Shown: piece by piece, positions 1 through 8,156 of the stretch | Layout of the letters: each line of letters opens with the position of its first letter | Position numbering within the stretch: position 1 is the first letter of the stretch | Assembly (NCBI RefSeq): GCF_000429265.1 | Contig: NZ_AUBN01000011.1 | Coordinates: 62,001 to 126,000 of the forward strand | Direction of reading: 5' to 3' | Length of the DNA stretch: 64,000 nucleotides | Source: Actinomyces gerencseriae DSM 6844 | GTDB taxonomy: Bacteria; Actinomycetota; Actinomycetes; Actinomycetales; Actinomycetaceae | Made by a program: the position numbers and the translations under genes | The notes under the pieces: model-generated | Database searches by the model: none | What the model was told of the DNA's origin: nothing | What the model saw: only the letters and a program-made list of their open reading frames with translations

Positions 1-2
1 GC

Positions 3-1265
3 GAACGCCTCGTCGAACGCCTGCGCACCGGCACTCTCGATGTCCTCGTAGCCACCGACGTCGCCGCCCGCGGTCTGGACGTGGACCGCATTGGCCTGGT
101 GGTCAACTTCGACGTTCCCCGTGAGGCCGAGGCGTACGTGCACCGCATCGGCCGCACCGGCCGCGCGGGCCGCCACGGAGAGGCCGTCACCTTCCTGACG
201 CCCAAGGAGAAGCGCAAGCTCCGCCAGATCGAGCGGTTGACGGGAACGAAGCTGGAGGAGATCACCCTGCCCTCCCCCGCCGACGTCTCCTCCCACCGGG
301 CCCGCAGGCTTCTGGACAGGGCCGCCGTCCGTCATGGGCGCGGTCGCCTGTCCATGTACCGGGATCTGGTCGAGCTCAGGACCGAGGAGCTGGGCATCGA
401 CGCCACGGAGCTCGCCTCCACCCTGCTCGCCCTGGCCGTGGGCGATGACGGTCCGCGCCGACGCGACGACGATGGCCGACCGCAGCGGCGCGGACGCCGC
501 GAGGAGCGCCTCGACGCCGAGGGCACCTTCGTATCCGCCTCCTTCGAGGGCGGACGCGACCGAGAGGATCGCCGCGGCCGCGGCGGCAACCGCTTCGAGG
601 CCCGGCCCGGCGGCGGGCGCGGCCGGCGCCGGCACGAGGACGGCACTGGCACCGTCTACCGCATCGAGGTCGGACACCGCGACCGGGTCCTGCCCGGTGC
701 GATCGTGGGCGCGCTCGCCAACGAGGGCGGGATCCCCGGTTCCGACATCGGCAAGATCGACATCCTCCAGTCCTTCTCCCTGGTTGAGATCCACGCCCCG
801 CTGAGCGAGGAGCAGCTGGCCGCCATGGGCCAGGCGACCTTCGGCGGCCGCGAGCTGCGCATCCGTCCCGATCAGGGCCCGGGCCACGGGTGGAATGGCG
901 GCGACTCCCGGTACGGCGACGCGGCCTCGCACCGCACGGGCCGACGCGAGGACTGGCGCGACCGCCGCCGCGACGACCACCGGGACGACCGCGGTCGGGG
1001 CGACCGCTGGGAGGGACGCGGCCAGCACGGCCAGCGCGACCGTCGCGGCGGCCAGTGGGAGGACCGCGGCCAGCACGGCCAGCACAGCAAGTGGCGCGAC
1101 GACCGTCGCAGTGGTCGGTGGGAGGACCGCAGCCGCGGGGACGACCGCCGAGGCGGCAATGACCGCCGGGAGGGCCGCACGTACGGAGGGGACCGTCGTG
1201 ACAGCGGCCAGCGCGGAGGCTTCCAGCGCAACGATCGCTCCTCGCGTCGCTCGGATCGCTGGTGA
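3..1265 (+). CDS. DEAD-box ATP-dependent RNA helicase, 5' truncated by window edge
   Basis: This is the C-terminal part (420 residues visible) of a cold-shock/ribosome-assembly type DEAD-box RNA helicase; the start lies outside the window. It opens inside RecA domain 2 with motif V (ATDVAARGLDV) and motif VI (HRIGRTGRAGR). At about residues 216-283 there is a DbpA/CsdA-type RNA-binding domain. After residue 290 the tail is rich in Arg, Asp and Gly with short repeats (GQHGQ, WEDR), a disordered RNA-binding tail of the kind seen in DeaD/CsdA proteins. It converges with hisS. The family is certain; the exact paralogue (DeaD versus other) is inferred from the DbpA-like domain. Confidence 0.93.
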   Translation, partial: ERLVERLRTGTLDVLVATDVAARGLDVDRIGLVVNFDVPREAEAYVHRIGRTGRAGRHGEAVTFLTPKEKRKLRQIERLTGTKLEEITLPSPADVSSHRARRLLDRAAVRHGRGRLSMYRDLVELRTEELGIDATELASTLLALAVGDDGPRRRDDDGRPQRRGRREERLDAEGTFVSASFEGGRDREDRRGRGGNRFEARPGGGRGRRRHEDGTGTVYRIEVGHRDRVLPGAIVGALANEGGIPGSDIGKIDILQSFSLVEIHAPLSEEQLAAMGQATFGGRELRIRPDQGPGHGWNGGDSRYGDAASHRTGRREDWRDRRRDDHRDDRGRGDRWEGRGQHGQRDRRGGQWEDRGQHGQHSKWRDDRRSGRWEDRSRGDDRRGGNDRREGRTYGGDRRDSGQRGGFQRNDRSSRRSDRW

Positions 1266-1385
1266 CCGGGGCCTGACCCCGCGAGTCGACGCACGTCGGT
1301 CGGTGCCCGCCGCCGAGGACGTCGTCGCCCCCTCGCAGTCACCGGCTCCGACCGGCAGTCGACGCGCTCCGCGCTCTCATCGCCC

Positions 1386-2810
1386 TCATCCGCGAGAGTC
1401 GAAGGAGCCCTCGACGGGAATCAGGAGTCGTGGGGCGAGGTCCGCCTCGTCCGCCGGCCTCCACGTGGCGGCATCGGCATCGACCTGCTCGCCGGAGCGT
1501 ATGTCCTTCACCGAGTCGGGGACCCCGTCCGCACCGGGGAACCAGACGAAGGGGATGCCGCGCCTGTCGGCGAATCTGATCTGCTTTCCGAACTTGGCGG
1601 CCGTGGGGGCGACATCGGCGGCGATGCCGCGCCCCCGCAGAGCATCGGCCACGGAGTCGGAGACGGCGCGGTGCTCCTCATCGGCCACGGCCACGAGCAC
1701 GGCGGTGGGCACCGCCCGACTCACCTCGACCAGCCCGGCGTCCGCGACGCGGGCCAGCAGGCGCGACAGCCCGATGGAGATGCCCACCCCCGGGAAAGTG
1801 CGCTTGCCATTGGAGGCGAGGGAATCGTAACGGCCGCCCGAGCACACGCTTCCGAGGTCCTCGTGGCCGGCCATGAAGGACTCGTAGACGGTGCCGGTGT
1901 AGTAGTCCAGACCGCGGGCGATCTTCAGGTCGGCCACGATGGCGCCCGGACGACGTCGGGCGGCGGCCCGCAGCAGTGCACTCAGCTCATCCAGCCCCGC
2001 CCGCAGGAGCCCGTTCGGCTGACGAGCGCCCAGGGCGGCCGCGACGGAGTCGCGCAGCTCATCGGGATCCGTACCGGTGATGGCGGCCAGGCGCAGGGCG
2101 GCCTCGGCCTGGGCGCGCGTGACGCCAACGGTCTCGACGAGCGCGGCGGCGACATCGTCGGCACCGATCTTGTCGATCTTGTCGACCACACGTAGAACAT
2201 CGACGAGTCGGTCGTCCTCGATCCCCATGCACTGATAGAAGCCCTGGGCGACCTTGCGGTTGGACACGTGGATGGTGACCGACGGGATCGGGAGGGCGGA
2301 CAGGGCCTCGTGCATGATCAGGGGGATCTCAACGTCATGATGCAGCGGAAGCGCGCCATCGCCGACGACGTCGATGTCCACCTGGTAGAACTCGCGGAAG
2401 CGGCCCTCCTGTGGGCGCTCGCCGCGCCAGACCTTCTGGATCTGGTAGCGCTTGAAGGGGAAGTGGAGAATGCCCGCGTTGTCCAGGACGTAGCGGGCGA
2501 AGGGGACCGTGAGGTCGAAGTGCAGGCCCAGCTGCCTGGAGGGGTCGGCGGCATCGGCCTCGGCGGATGCCTGCGCGGGCTCGGCCTGCAGTCGGGACAG
2601 GAGGTAGACCTCCTTGGAGGTCTCGCCCTTCTTGGTCAACTCGCCCAACGGCTCGACGGCGCGAGTCTCGACGCCGCTGAAGCCGTGAAGCTCGAAGGTG
2701 CGGCGCAGGGTGTCGATGAAGTGCTGCTCGACCACGCGGCCCGCCGGGAGCCATTCGGGGAAGCCGGAGAGGGAGGAGAGAGCCGGTCGTGCCTGTGCGG
2801 AGTGCGCCAT
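1386..2810 (-). CDS. hisS: Histidine--tRNA ligase
   Basis: Class II aminoacyl-tRNA synthetase charging tRNA-His in the cytosol. The sequence shows motif 2 (FREFYQVDIDVVG), the histidine-specific motif (ARGLDYYTGTVYE) and a C-terminal anticodon-binding domain. Two ATG codons lie three codons apart, at 2819 and 2810. I prefer 2810 (474 residues) because GAGAGG sits 9 nt upstream of it; the first ATG directly follows that purine run. The N-terminus has the longer actinobacterial form containing GELTKKGETSKEVYLLSRL. It follows the MBL-fold hydrolase by 66 bp on the same strand; a glyoxalase II-like gene next to hisS is also the order known in M. tuberculosis. No T-box leader is visible upstream. 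Confidence 0.95.
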   Translation of the reverse strand: MAHSAQARPALSSLSGFPEWLPAGRVVEQHFIDTLRRTFELHGFSGVETRAVEPLGELTKKGETSKEVYLLSRLQAEPAQASAEADAADPSRQLGLHFDLTVPFARYVLDNAGILHFPFKRYQIQKVWRGERPQEGRFREFYQVDIDVVGDGALPLHHDVEIPLIMHEALSALPIPSVTIHVSNRKVAQGFYQCMGIEDDRLVDVLRVVDKIDKIGADDVAAALVETVGVTRAQAEAALRLAAITGTDPDELRDSVAAALGARQPNGLLRAGLDELSALLRAAARRRPGAIVADLKIARGLDYYTGTVYESFMAGHEDLGSVCSGGRYDSLASNGKRTFPGVGISIGLSRLLARVADAGLVEVSRAVPTAVLVAVADEEHRAVSDSVADALRGRGIAADVAPTAAKFGKQIRFADRRGIPFVWFPGADGVPDSVKDIRSGEQVDADAATWRPADEADLAPRLLIPVEGSFDSRG

Positions 2811-2876
2811 GGGCGTCATCCTCTCACGGCGATCGACCCTGCTCCCCCATCGTGCTCCGCCCGCCTCCCCGACCGC

Positions 2877-3704
2877 TCACACGTGCCGGTCCCCGCCGCG
2901 CACCCTGGCCTCGGCCAGATAGGGGTTGCCGTGATGCTCGTGGGCCATGGTGGTGGCGGCGCCGTGCCCGGGCAGCAGCACCGTCTCGGGATTCACGGCC
3001 GAGGCGAGGAAGCGCAGCGTGGCCCACATCTGGACCTGGTCCCCGCCGGGCAGGTCGGTGCGTCCCACCGAGCCCTTGAAGATGACGTCGCCGTCCAGGG
3101 CGACCAGGTAGTCGTGCTCCTCCTCGGCCACGGACGGGTCGTCCTCGACGGCCTCCGCCTCGTGCAGCAGCGCGTTGTCCGTCAAGGAGGCGTCGAGGAA
3201 GAAGAGCGTCGACCCCTCCGAGTGGCCCGGTGCGGCGATCGCCCGGACGGGGACACCGGGAACCAACTCGATTGCGCGGTTGAAGGCCTCCGCGGGGACG
3301 ACGCGACTATCACTCGGCCTGCGCCAGGGGGTTCCGGCCATATCGGTGAAGGTCATGCCGTTCGCGCGGATGCCCGTGGTCGCGTCCGGGTCCTCGAGAC
3401 GGTAGTGGTCGGGCCCGGGGATGTAGACCGGTACGGATGCTGCAGCATCGGCCGGATCCTCGACGGCCAGTAGCCCCCCGTCATGGGCCTCCTCGATGAG
3501 GGCGGCGGTGTCCCAGACGTGATCGGCGTGGCCGTGAGTGAGCAGGACCGCCCCCAGCCTCAGTCGATTCGATCGCAGCAGGGCCAGTGCACCGCGCACC
3601 GCACCCGCTCCGGGATCCACGACCAGCGCGGGGCTGCCCGGCCCGGGCGCCAGGACGTAGCAGTTCGCGGCGAAGACGGGGGCGATTGTGCGCTCGAGGA
3701 TCAT
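2877..3704 (-). CDS. Metallo-beta-lactamase-fold hydrolase (glyoxalase II-like)
   Basis: 275-residue MBL-fold enzyme with the zinc-binding THGHADH motif near residue 57, a second His in GHSEG, and a C-terminal PGHGAATTM segment supplying a further metal ligand. It resembles hydroxyacylglutathione hydrolase (glyoxalase II) and related thioesterases; the substrate in an organism probably lacking glutathione is unknown. The ATG is preceded at exactly 6 nt by TAGGCT, so the mRNA is probably leaderless. It lies upstream of hisS on the same strand. The open frame left by the decayed ABC-F gene runs into its first 224 bp in another frame. Confidence 0.85.
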   Translation of the reverse strand: MILERTIAPVFAANCYVLAPGPGSPALVVDPGAGAVRGALALLRSNRLRLGAVLLTHGHADHVWDTAALIEEAHDGGLLAVEDPADAAASVPVYIPGPDHYRLEDPDATTGIRANGMTFTDMAGTPWRRPSDSRVVPAEAFNRAIELVPGVPVRAIAAPGHSEGSTLFFLDASLTDNALLHEAEAVEDDPSVAEEEHDYLVALDGDVIFKGSVGRTDLPGGDQVQMWATLRFLASAVNPETVLLPGHGAATTMAHEHHGNPYLAEARVRGGDRHV

Positions 3705-3710
3705 GGGGGC

Positions 3711-3716
3711 AGCCTA
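3711..3716 (-). promoter_or_regulatory. -10 box of a leaderless promoter for the MBL-fold gene
   Basis: Read on the minus strand this is TAGGCT, followed by 6 nt and then the ATG at 3704. The TANNNT-N6-start spacing puts the transcription start at or next to the start codon. The same geometry occurs at six other genes in the window. No convincing -35 was seen. Confidence 0.5.
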
Positions 3717-3759
3717 TGCGCGTCCGGGTCTCATGAACATCGCCGCGGCGAGGTTGCAT

Positions 3760-5316
3760 CCGCGGCTCATCGGCTCGGGTCATCGGCCGGTGATCCTGCG
3801 GCGCACTCGTCAGGCGCAACCGGGGCCCGCTCCAGTGGGCGACGAGCCAGCGATCGTGGCTGGCCACGAGCAGCGTGCCGTTCCAGGTCGCCAGCGCCGC
3901 CTCCAGCGCCTCCGTGGTGTCGAGGTCGAGGTAGTTGGTGGGCTCGTCGATAATGAGGATCTCGGGCTCGGCGGCGATCGCCGCGGCGAGCTGGACGCGG
4001 CGCTGGTTGCCCGCCGACAGCTCGCCCACGCACCGGGACCAGTGGGCGGGGTGCAGGACGCCGGAGCCGATGGGGCCGATGCCCGACTCCCACGTCGCTC
4101 CGTCCAGGCCGGGGTCGCCCGGGCGCGGCAGCCGCTGGGGCACGACGGCGACACGACCGGACGTGGCCAGCGCCCCGCTGGAGTCGGTGGTGGGCGCTGC
4201 GCCGGTGGCGGCCCAGCGCAGCAGGGTCGTCTTGCCGCAGCCGTTGGGGCCGGTCACCAGCAGGTGCTCGCCGGCGCGCAGGTCGAGGGTCACCGGGGCC
4301 AGGCGCCCGGGGACGGTGGCGGCGCGCGCTGTGAGCGCCAGGCCGTCGCGGGCGGCGACCGGCGGCGGGTCGATGCGCAGGCGGTAGGAGCGGGGCCTGC
4401 GCACCTCGACGGAGGCCAGGGCCTCCAGGCGGCGGTCGTCGTTGCGGCGCCGTCGGGTGGAGGCCGAGGAGGCGCGGTCGGCGTAGAACTTCCTGGAGGC
4501 CCTGATCTCGGTGCGGGCGCCGTGGTGGCGGGCGGTGCCGTAGTGGCCGATGGTCTCGGACTCGCGCCGGTGCGCCCTCAGGGACCGCTTGTCCTCCTGC
4601 TGGGAGGCGTGGATGCGCTCGTGGGAGGCACGAGCGCGGGCCTTGTCCTCCAGGTAGTCGGTGTAGGCGCCGGCGCAGCGTTGGACGCCGGGCACCCGTC
4701 CGCCACCGGAGGAGGTCAGGAGCGCCTGCCAGGGGGCGGTGTCGAGGTCGAGGACGCAGGTGGCGATGTCGTCGATGAAGGCGCGGTCATGACTGGCCAG
4801 CAGGACGGGTCCCTCCCAACCGTGGAGGGTCTCGGAGAGGAAGGCGATCGCCCCGTCGTCCAGGTGATTGGTCGGCTCATCCAGGACGAGCGCGGCGGGG
4901 CGGGCGATCAGAGCAGCGGCCAGAGCGAGGCGGCCGCGCTGGCCGGGCGACAGGGACGCCGGCTCGCGCGAGCGCGCCGGGGCCTAGGCAAGGCCTCCGA
5001 GCCCGAGCGAGACCGGCGAGCACCGAGGCGATGCGGATGTCCAGGTTCCATGCATCTGCCGCGGTCATGGCGGCGAGGAGCTCGTCGTAATCGCGGGTGA
5101 GAGCGTTGTCGTCGGGGCGCGAGGCCAGTCGTGCGGTGATCGTCTCGAAGCGCGCGGTCATGGATCGCAGGGGCGCGGTAACGGCATCGAGGTAGTCGCC
5201 GACGTCGCCGGTGCGGGCCAGGACGTCGGGAACGGGAGCGACGGCAGGGGCCCTGAGCGTGCCGGAGTCGGGGACGAGGTCACCCGCGACCGTAGCAGCG
5301 GAGCGCGTCGAGGGGC
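3760..5316 (-). pseudogene. Decayed ABC-F family ATPase
   Basis: Remnant of a duplicated-ATPase ABC-F protein (ribosome-associated translation or antibiotic-resistance factors). The second ATPase half is intact to the eye: Walker A (GPNGCGKTT), signature (LSAGNQRR), Walker B (ILIIDEPTNYLDL) and the SHDRW switch. The first half keeps its signature (SLSPGQRGR), DEPTNHLD and SHDR. Three lesions are visible. The first Walker A and everything before AGDLVP are missing. The reading frame shifts near 4985-5010, where CTCGG is repeated. An in-frame TAG (4984-4986 read in reverse) interrupts the frame that continues into the signature. At the 3' end no normal stop remains and the frame runs on to 3481 inside the next gene. 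A sequencing error could explain the shift alone, not the lost Walker A. Confidence 0.8.
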
Positions 5317-5541
5317 GATCGGGTGCGCCCACCGCGGTTCCTCCCCGGCCCTCGCCGACGCTCTCCGGCTGCATCATCGTCCGCGAGCCGATGCCGAGCG
5401 GTCCCGCGCACCGCGCCGAGCACGTAGAGTGGTGGTTATTGCTGCCATCCCGCAGTAAGACACTCCCGGCACCGCCGGGCGCGAACGGAAATGGCCGGAG
5501 GCTCCTCCGGATCCACCCCGTCAATTCATAAAGGAGCACAC

Positions 5542-7236
5542 GTGACTGAGAACACGCAGCCCGAGACCGCCCTGGATTCCACCACCACGTCCGCGAAGGA
5601 GTCCCCCTCCGCCATGGCTGCGACCACCGTCGACGCCGAGCCGCCTCGTGAGCACGCTGTCGAAGCGGGCGCCGGGGCCGGTTCCGACACGACTGAGTCG
5701 GCCGATTCGACCGCCGTCGACAACAGCGGGTCCGCACACGCGGATGAAGCGGCCGTCCCTCGTCCCCATGCTGATTCCGTCGAATCGGTTGAGGCTGATT
5801 CGGCCGAGTCCCCTGACTCCACTGACTCCACCGCCCAGGCCCCCACCGGGGCGGAGGGGGTCGCCCCCCAGCCCTCCGGCTCGCAGCCCCCGGAGGCGGG
5901 GAGTGACCCGAAGCAGAGCCACGGGCAGGATTCGCCATCCGCTCCGCCGAAGGCGGTGAGCGTGCCCGCCGATCCCGAGATCGACCCCGAGGAGGCCATG
6001 GACGCCGCCAAGTGGGGCCGTGTCGACGGCGAGGGCAGGGTCTACGTCCAGGACAACGGCACCGAGCGCGAGGTCGGGCAGTTCCCCGATGCGCCCGTCG
6101 CCGAGGCCATGGCCTTCTACGTGCGACGCTTCCTGGATCTCAAGGCCACGGTCGACCTGTTCGCGACCCGCCTGCCGCAGCTCAGCGTCCGGGAGATCGA
6201 CTCGACGCTGAAGTCGATCGAGCAGTCCCTGGCGGAACCTGCCGCCGTCGGCGATCTGGACGGTCTGCGCGCCCGATTCGCCGCCCTCAGAACCGTCGCC
6301 GCCGAGCGCCGCGCGGCAGTCGCGGCCGAGCGCGCCGCCGCGAAGGAGCAGGCCCTGAAGGATCGCACCGCCATCGTCGAGCGCGCCGAGGCCATCAGCG
6401 CCCAGGATCCCGCCCGAACCCAGTGGAAGAGCTCGGGCGCCGAGTTGCGCGAGCTGTTGGAGCGGTGGAAGGAGGCCCAGCGCCGCGGCCCGCGCCTGGA
6501 CCGTCCCACCGAGGACGGGCTGTGGAAGCGCTTCAGTCACGCGCGCACCGCCTTCGACCGCCATCGCCGCCAGTTCTTCAGCGAGCTCGACGCCAAGCAG
6601 GCGCAGGTCAAGGCCGCCAAGGAGGCGCTCATCAAGCGAGCCGAGGAGCTCTCCGGCTCGACCGATTGGGCGGGGACCTCCGCCAAGTACCGGGGATTGC
6701 TGGAGGAGTGGAAGAAGGCGGGCCGCGCATCCCGCAAGGAGGACGATGCCCTGTGGGCCCGGTTCCGCGCGGCTCAGCAGGTGTTCTTCGACGCGCGCCG
6801 TGCCAAGGACGCAGCCGCCGACGCCGAGTACGCCGAGAACCTCAAGGTCAAGGAGGCCCTCCTCGTCAAGGCCGAGGCGCTCCTGCCGGTCAAGGACGTC
6901 AGGTCCGCCAAGAGGGCCCTGCGCCCCATCCAGGACGCCTGGGAGGAAGCGGGTCGTGTCCCGCGCTCGGCCCTGCGACGCATCGAGGGCCGCATGCGCG
7001 CGGTCGAGGACGCCATCCGCGAGGCGGAGAACGCCGAGTGGCGTCGCACCGACCCGGAGACCAAGGCCCGCGCCGAGGGACTGGCCGGCCAGCTCGAGAG
7101 CTCGATCGCCGAGCTGGAGAAGGACCTCGCGGCAGCCGCGTCCGCCGGCGACGCGAAGAAGGTCGCCGAGGCCGAGGCCGCGCTGACCGCCCGGCGCGCC
7201 TGGCTCGAGCAGGTGCGCCGCTCCGCCCGCGCCTGA
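5542..7236 (+). CDS. DUF349 domain-containing protein
   Basis: 564 residues. The first ~150 are acidic, Ser/Thr/Ala/Pro-rich and probably disordered. The rest is charged and alpha-helical with repeated DUF349 units, recognisable by WK-containing helices (QWKSSGAELRELLERWKEAQ, LLEEWKKAGRASRKEDDALW, AWEEAGRVPRSALRR). DUF349 proteins are common and well conserved in actinobacteria; their biochemical role is not established. The GTG start at 5542 is chosen because AAGGAG lies 6 nt upstream; a longer frame from 5491 would include this ribosome-binding site in coding sequence. It is transcribed alone and followed by a strong hairpin at 7277-7318. Confidence 0.85.
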   Translation: MTENTQPETALDSTTTSAKESPSAMAATTVDAEPPREHAVEAGAGAGSDTTESADSTAVDNSGSAHADEAAVPRPHADSVESVEADSAESPDSTDSTAQAPTGAEGVAPQPSGSQPPEAGSDPKQSHGQDSPSAPPKAVSVPADPEIDPEEAMDAAKWGRVDGEGRVYVQDNGTEREVGQFPDAPVAEAMAFYVRRFLDLKATVDLFATRLPQLSVREIDSTLKSIEQSLAEPAAVGDLDGLRARFAALRTVAAERRAAVAAERAAAKEQALKDRTAIVERAEAISAQDPARTQWKSSGAELRELLERWKEAQRRGPRLDRPTEDGLWKRFSHARTAFDRHRRQFFSELDAKQAQVKAAKEALIKRAEELSGSTDWAGTSAKYRGLLEEWKKAGRASRKEDDALWARFRAAQQVFFDARRAKDAAADAEYAENLKVKEALLVKAEALLPVKDVRSAKRALRPIQDAWEEAGRVPRSALRRIEGRMRAVEDAIREAENAEWRRTDPETKARAEGLAGQLESSIAELEKDLAAAASAGDAKKVAEAEAALTARRAWLEQVRRSARA

Positions 7237-7276
7237 CGCGCATTCCACCGGTCTCCCCCGATGAGACCGGCGACGC

Positions 7277-7318
7277 GACGCCCTGAGGCCGACGCGAGAC
7301 GTCCGGCCCCAGGGCGTC
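7277..7318 (+). terminator. Hairpin terminator after the DUF349 gene
   Basis: Arms 7277-7290 and 7305-7318 pair at 13 of 14 positions (GACGCCCTG/CAGGGCGTC plus GGCC/GGCC) around a 14-nt loop. It lies 40 bp after the stop codon. There is no clear T-run, as is usual for GC-rich actinobacteria. Confidence 0.6.
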
Positions 7319-7398
7319 TGCTCGCGCATCCGCGCAAGAGCCCCTGCGGAGACGATGCCCGGGTGCCCGCCCCTGCGCTCGTCGGGGGCATGCCGACC

Positions 7399-7407
7399 TT
7401 ATCCACA
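7399..7407 (+). promoter_or_regulatory. Perfect DnaA-box 9-mer
   Basis: TTATCCACA exactly matches the classical DnaA-box consensus and lies in the intergenic region between the DUF349 gene and the AbiEi-like gene. A second perfect copy occurs at 59747-59755. There is no cluster, so this is not an origin; DnaA regulation or titration is possible. Confidence 0.35.
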
Positions 7408-7457
7408 AGCCCCCGAATCCCTGGCGCAATGCGAACGAACCGCCCCACCATGGGATC

Positions 7458-8156
7458 ATGCCCGTCCTCCCCGTGCTCCCCGCGCCGTCCACGACCTCCG
7501 CACCGAGTCGCGCCTCCTGCCCGCCAGGATCCTCATGCGACGTGAGCGCGCGAGCGGTGCTCGCCCGTTTCCGGCCCCACGTCTTCGATCCCGCGCTGGG
7601 TCCCCTACGGCCCCAGGAACTGGCAGCGCTGCGCTGCCGTGGACTCGACGAGCGGATCCTGACATGCATAGGCGCCATCACGATGCCTCGCGACCTGGTG
7701 CGCACCGCCGGTGCGCGCGCCCGGGCGCTGGCCGCCGCCGTGCCCGACGGCGGCATCATCATCACGGAGTCGGCCATGTGGGTGCACCTGGGCGGAGAGC
7801 CTCCCCCCACCATTCACGTGGCCCACCCGGGCCGTCGCGGCTGGACCCGGGCGATCTCCTACTCACGCATGGCGATACCGCCCGAAGAGGTCGAGGCCGT
7901 CGGGGGCGTGCCCTGCTCCGCACTCGCCCGAGCAGTGGTCGATGTGGCCAGAACCGCGCCGCCCGCACGCGCGGTGGAGGCGGTGATCCGGGCTCGCGAC
8001 GCCGGGCTGAGCCGCAACCGTCTCAACATCGCGCTTCTGACCTGCCAGGGCGCGGCACGGCGCGGACGGCCCCGGGCCACCCGCATCATCGACGCCATCA
8101 TGCCGCCGCACCACCCGCCGGGGAGGCGGCCCCGCCCCGTCGAGGCTCAGACGTGA
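7458..8156 (+). CDS. AbiEi-like antitoxin/DUF559-type hypothetical protein
   Basis: 232 residues. The middle segment (ITESAMWVHLGGEPPPTIHVAHPGRR ... GGVPCSALARAVVDVAR) resembles the C-terminal domain of actinobacterial proteins annotated as type IV toxin-antitoxin AbiEi family antitoxins or DUF559-linked regulators. No adjacent AbiEii-like nucleotidyltransferase toxin is present, so it is orphaned here. The start is uncertain: the ATG at 7458 has no good ribosome-binding site, and a GTG about 28 codons in would also fit. Its 3' end overlaps the convergent rel stop by 10 bp. Family assignment is from pattern only. Confidence 0.55.
   Translation: MPVLPVLPAPSTTSAPSRASCPPGSSCDVSARAVLARFRPHVFDPALGPLRPQELAALRCRGLDERILTCIGAITMPRDLVRTAGARARALAAAVPDGGIIITESAMWVHLGGEPPPTIHVAHPGRRGWTRAISYSRMAIPPEEVEAVGGVPCSALARAVVDVARTAPPARAVEAVIRARDAGLSRNRLNIALLTCQGAARRGRPRATRIIDAIMPPHHPPGRRPRPVEAQT

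Noticed and set aside
895-1265. Arg/Asp/Gly repeats in the helicase tail as a mobile or satellite repeat
   Set aside because: They stay in frame with the helicase and match the disordered tails common in this family.
3481-4695. 404-residue frame as an intact ABC-F gene
   Set aside because: It starts inside the linker of a two-ATPase protein, the upstream half is broken, and its last 224 bp lie out of frame within the MBL-fold gene.
5526-7329. Long minus-strand frames opposite the DUF349 gene
   Set aside because: Antisense frames produced by high GC; the plus-strand gene has the ribosome-binding site and the repeated domain.
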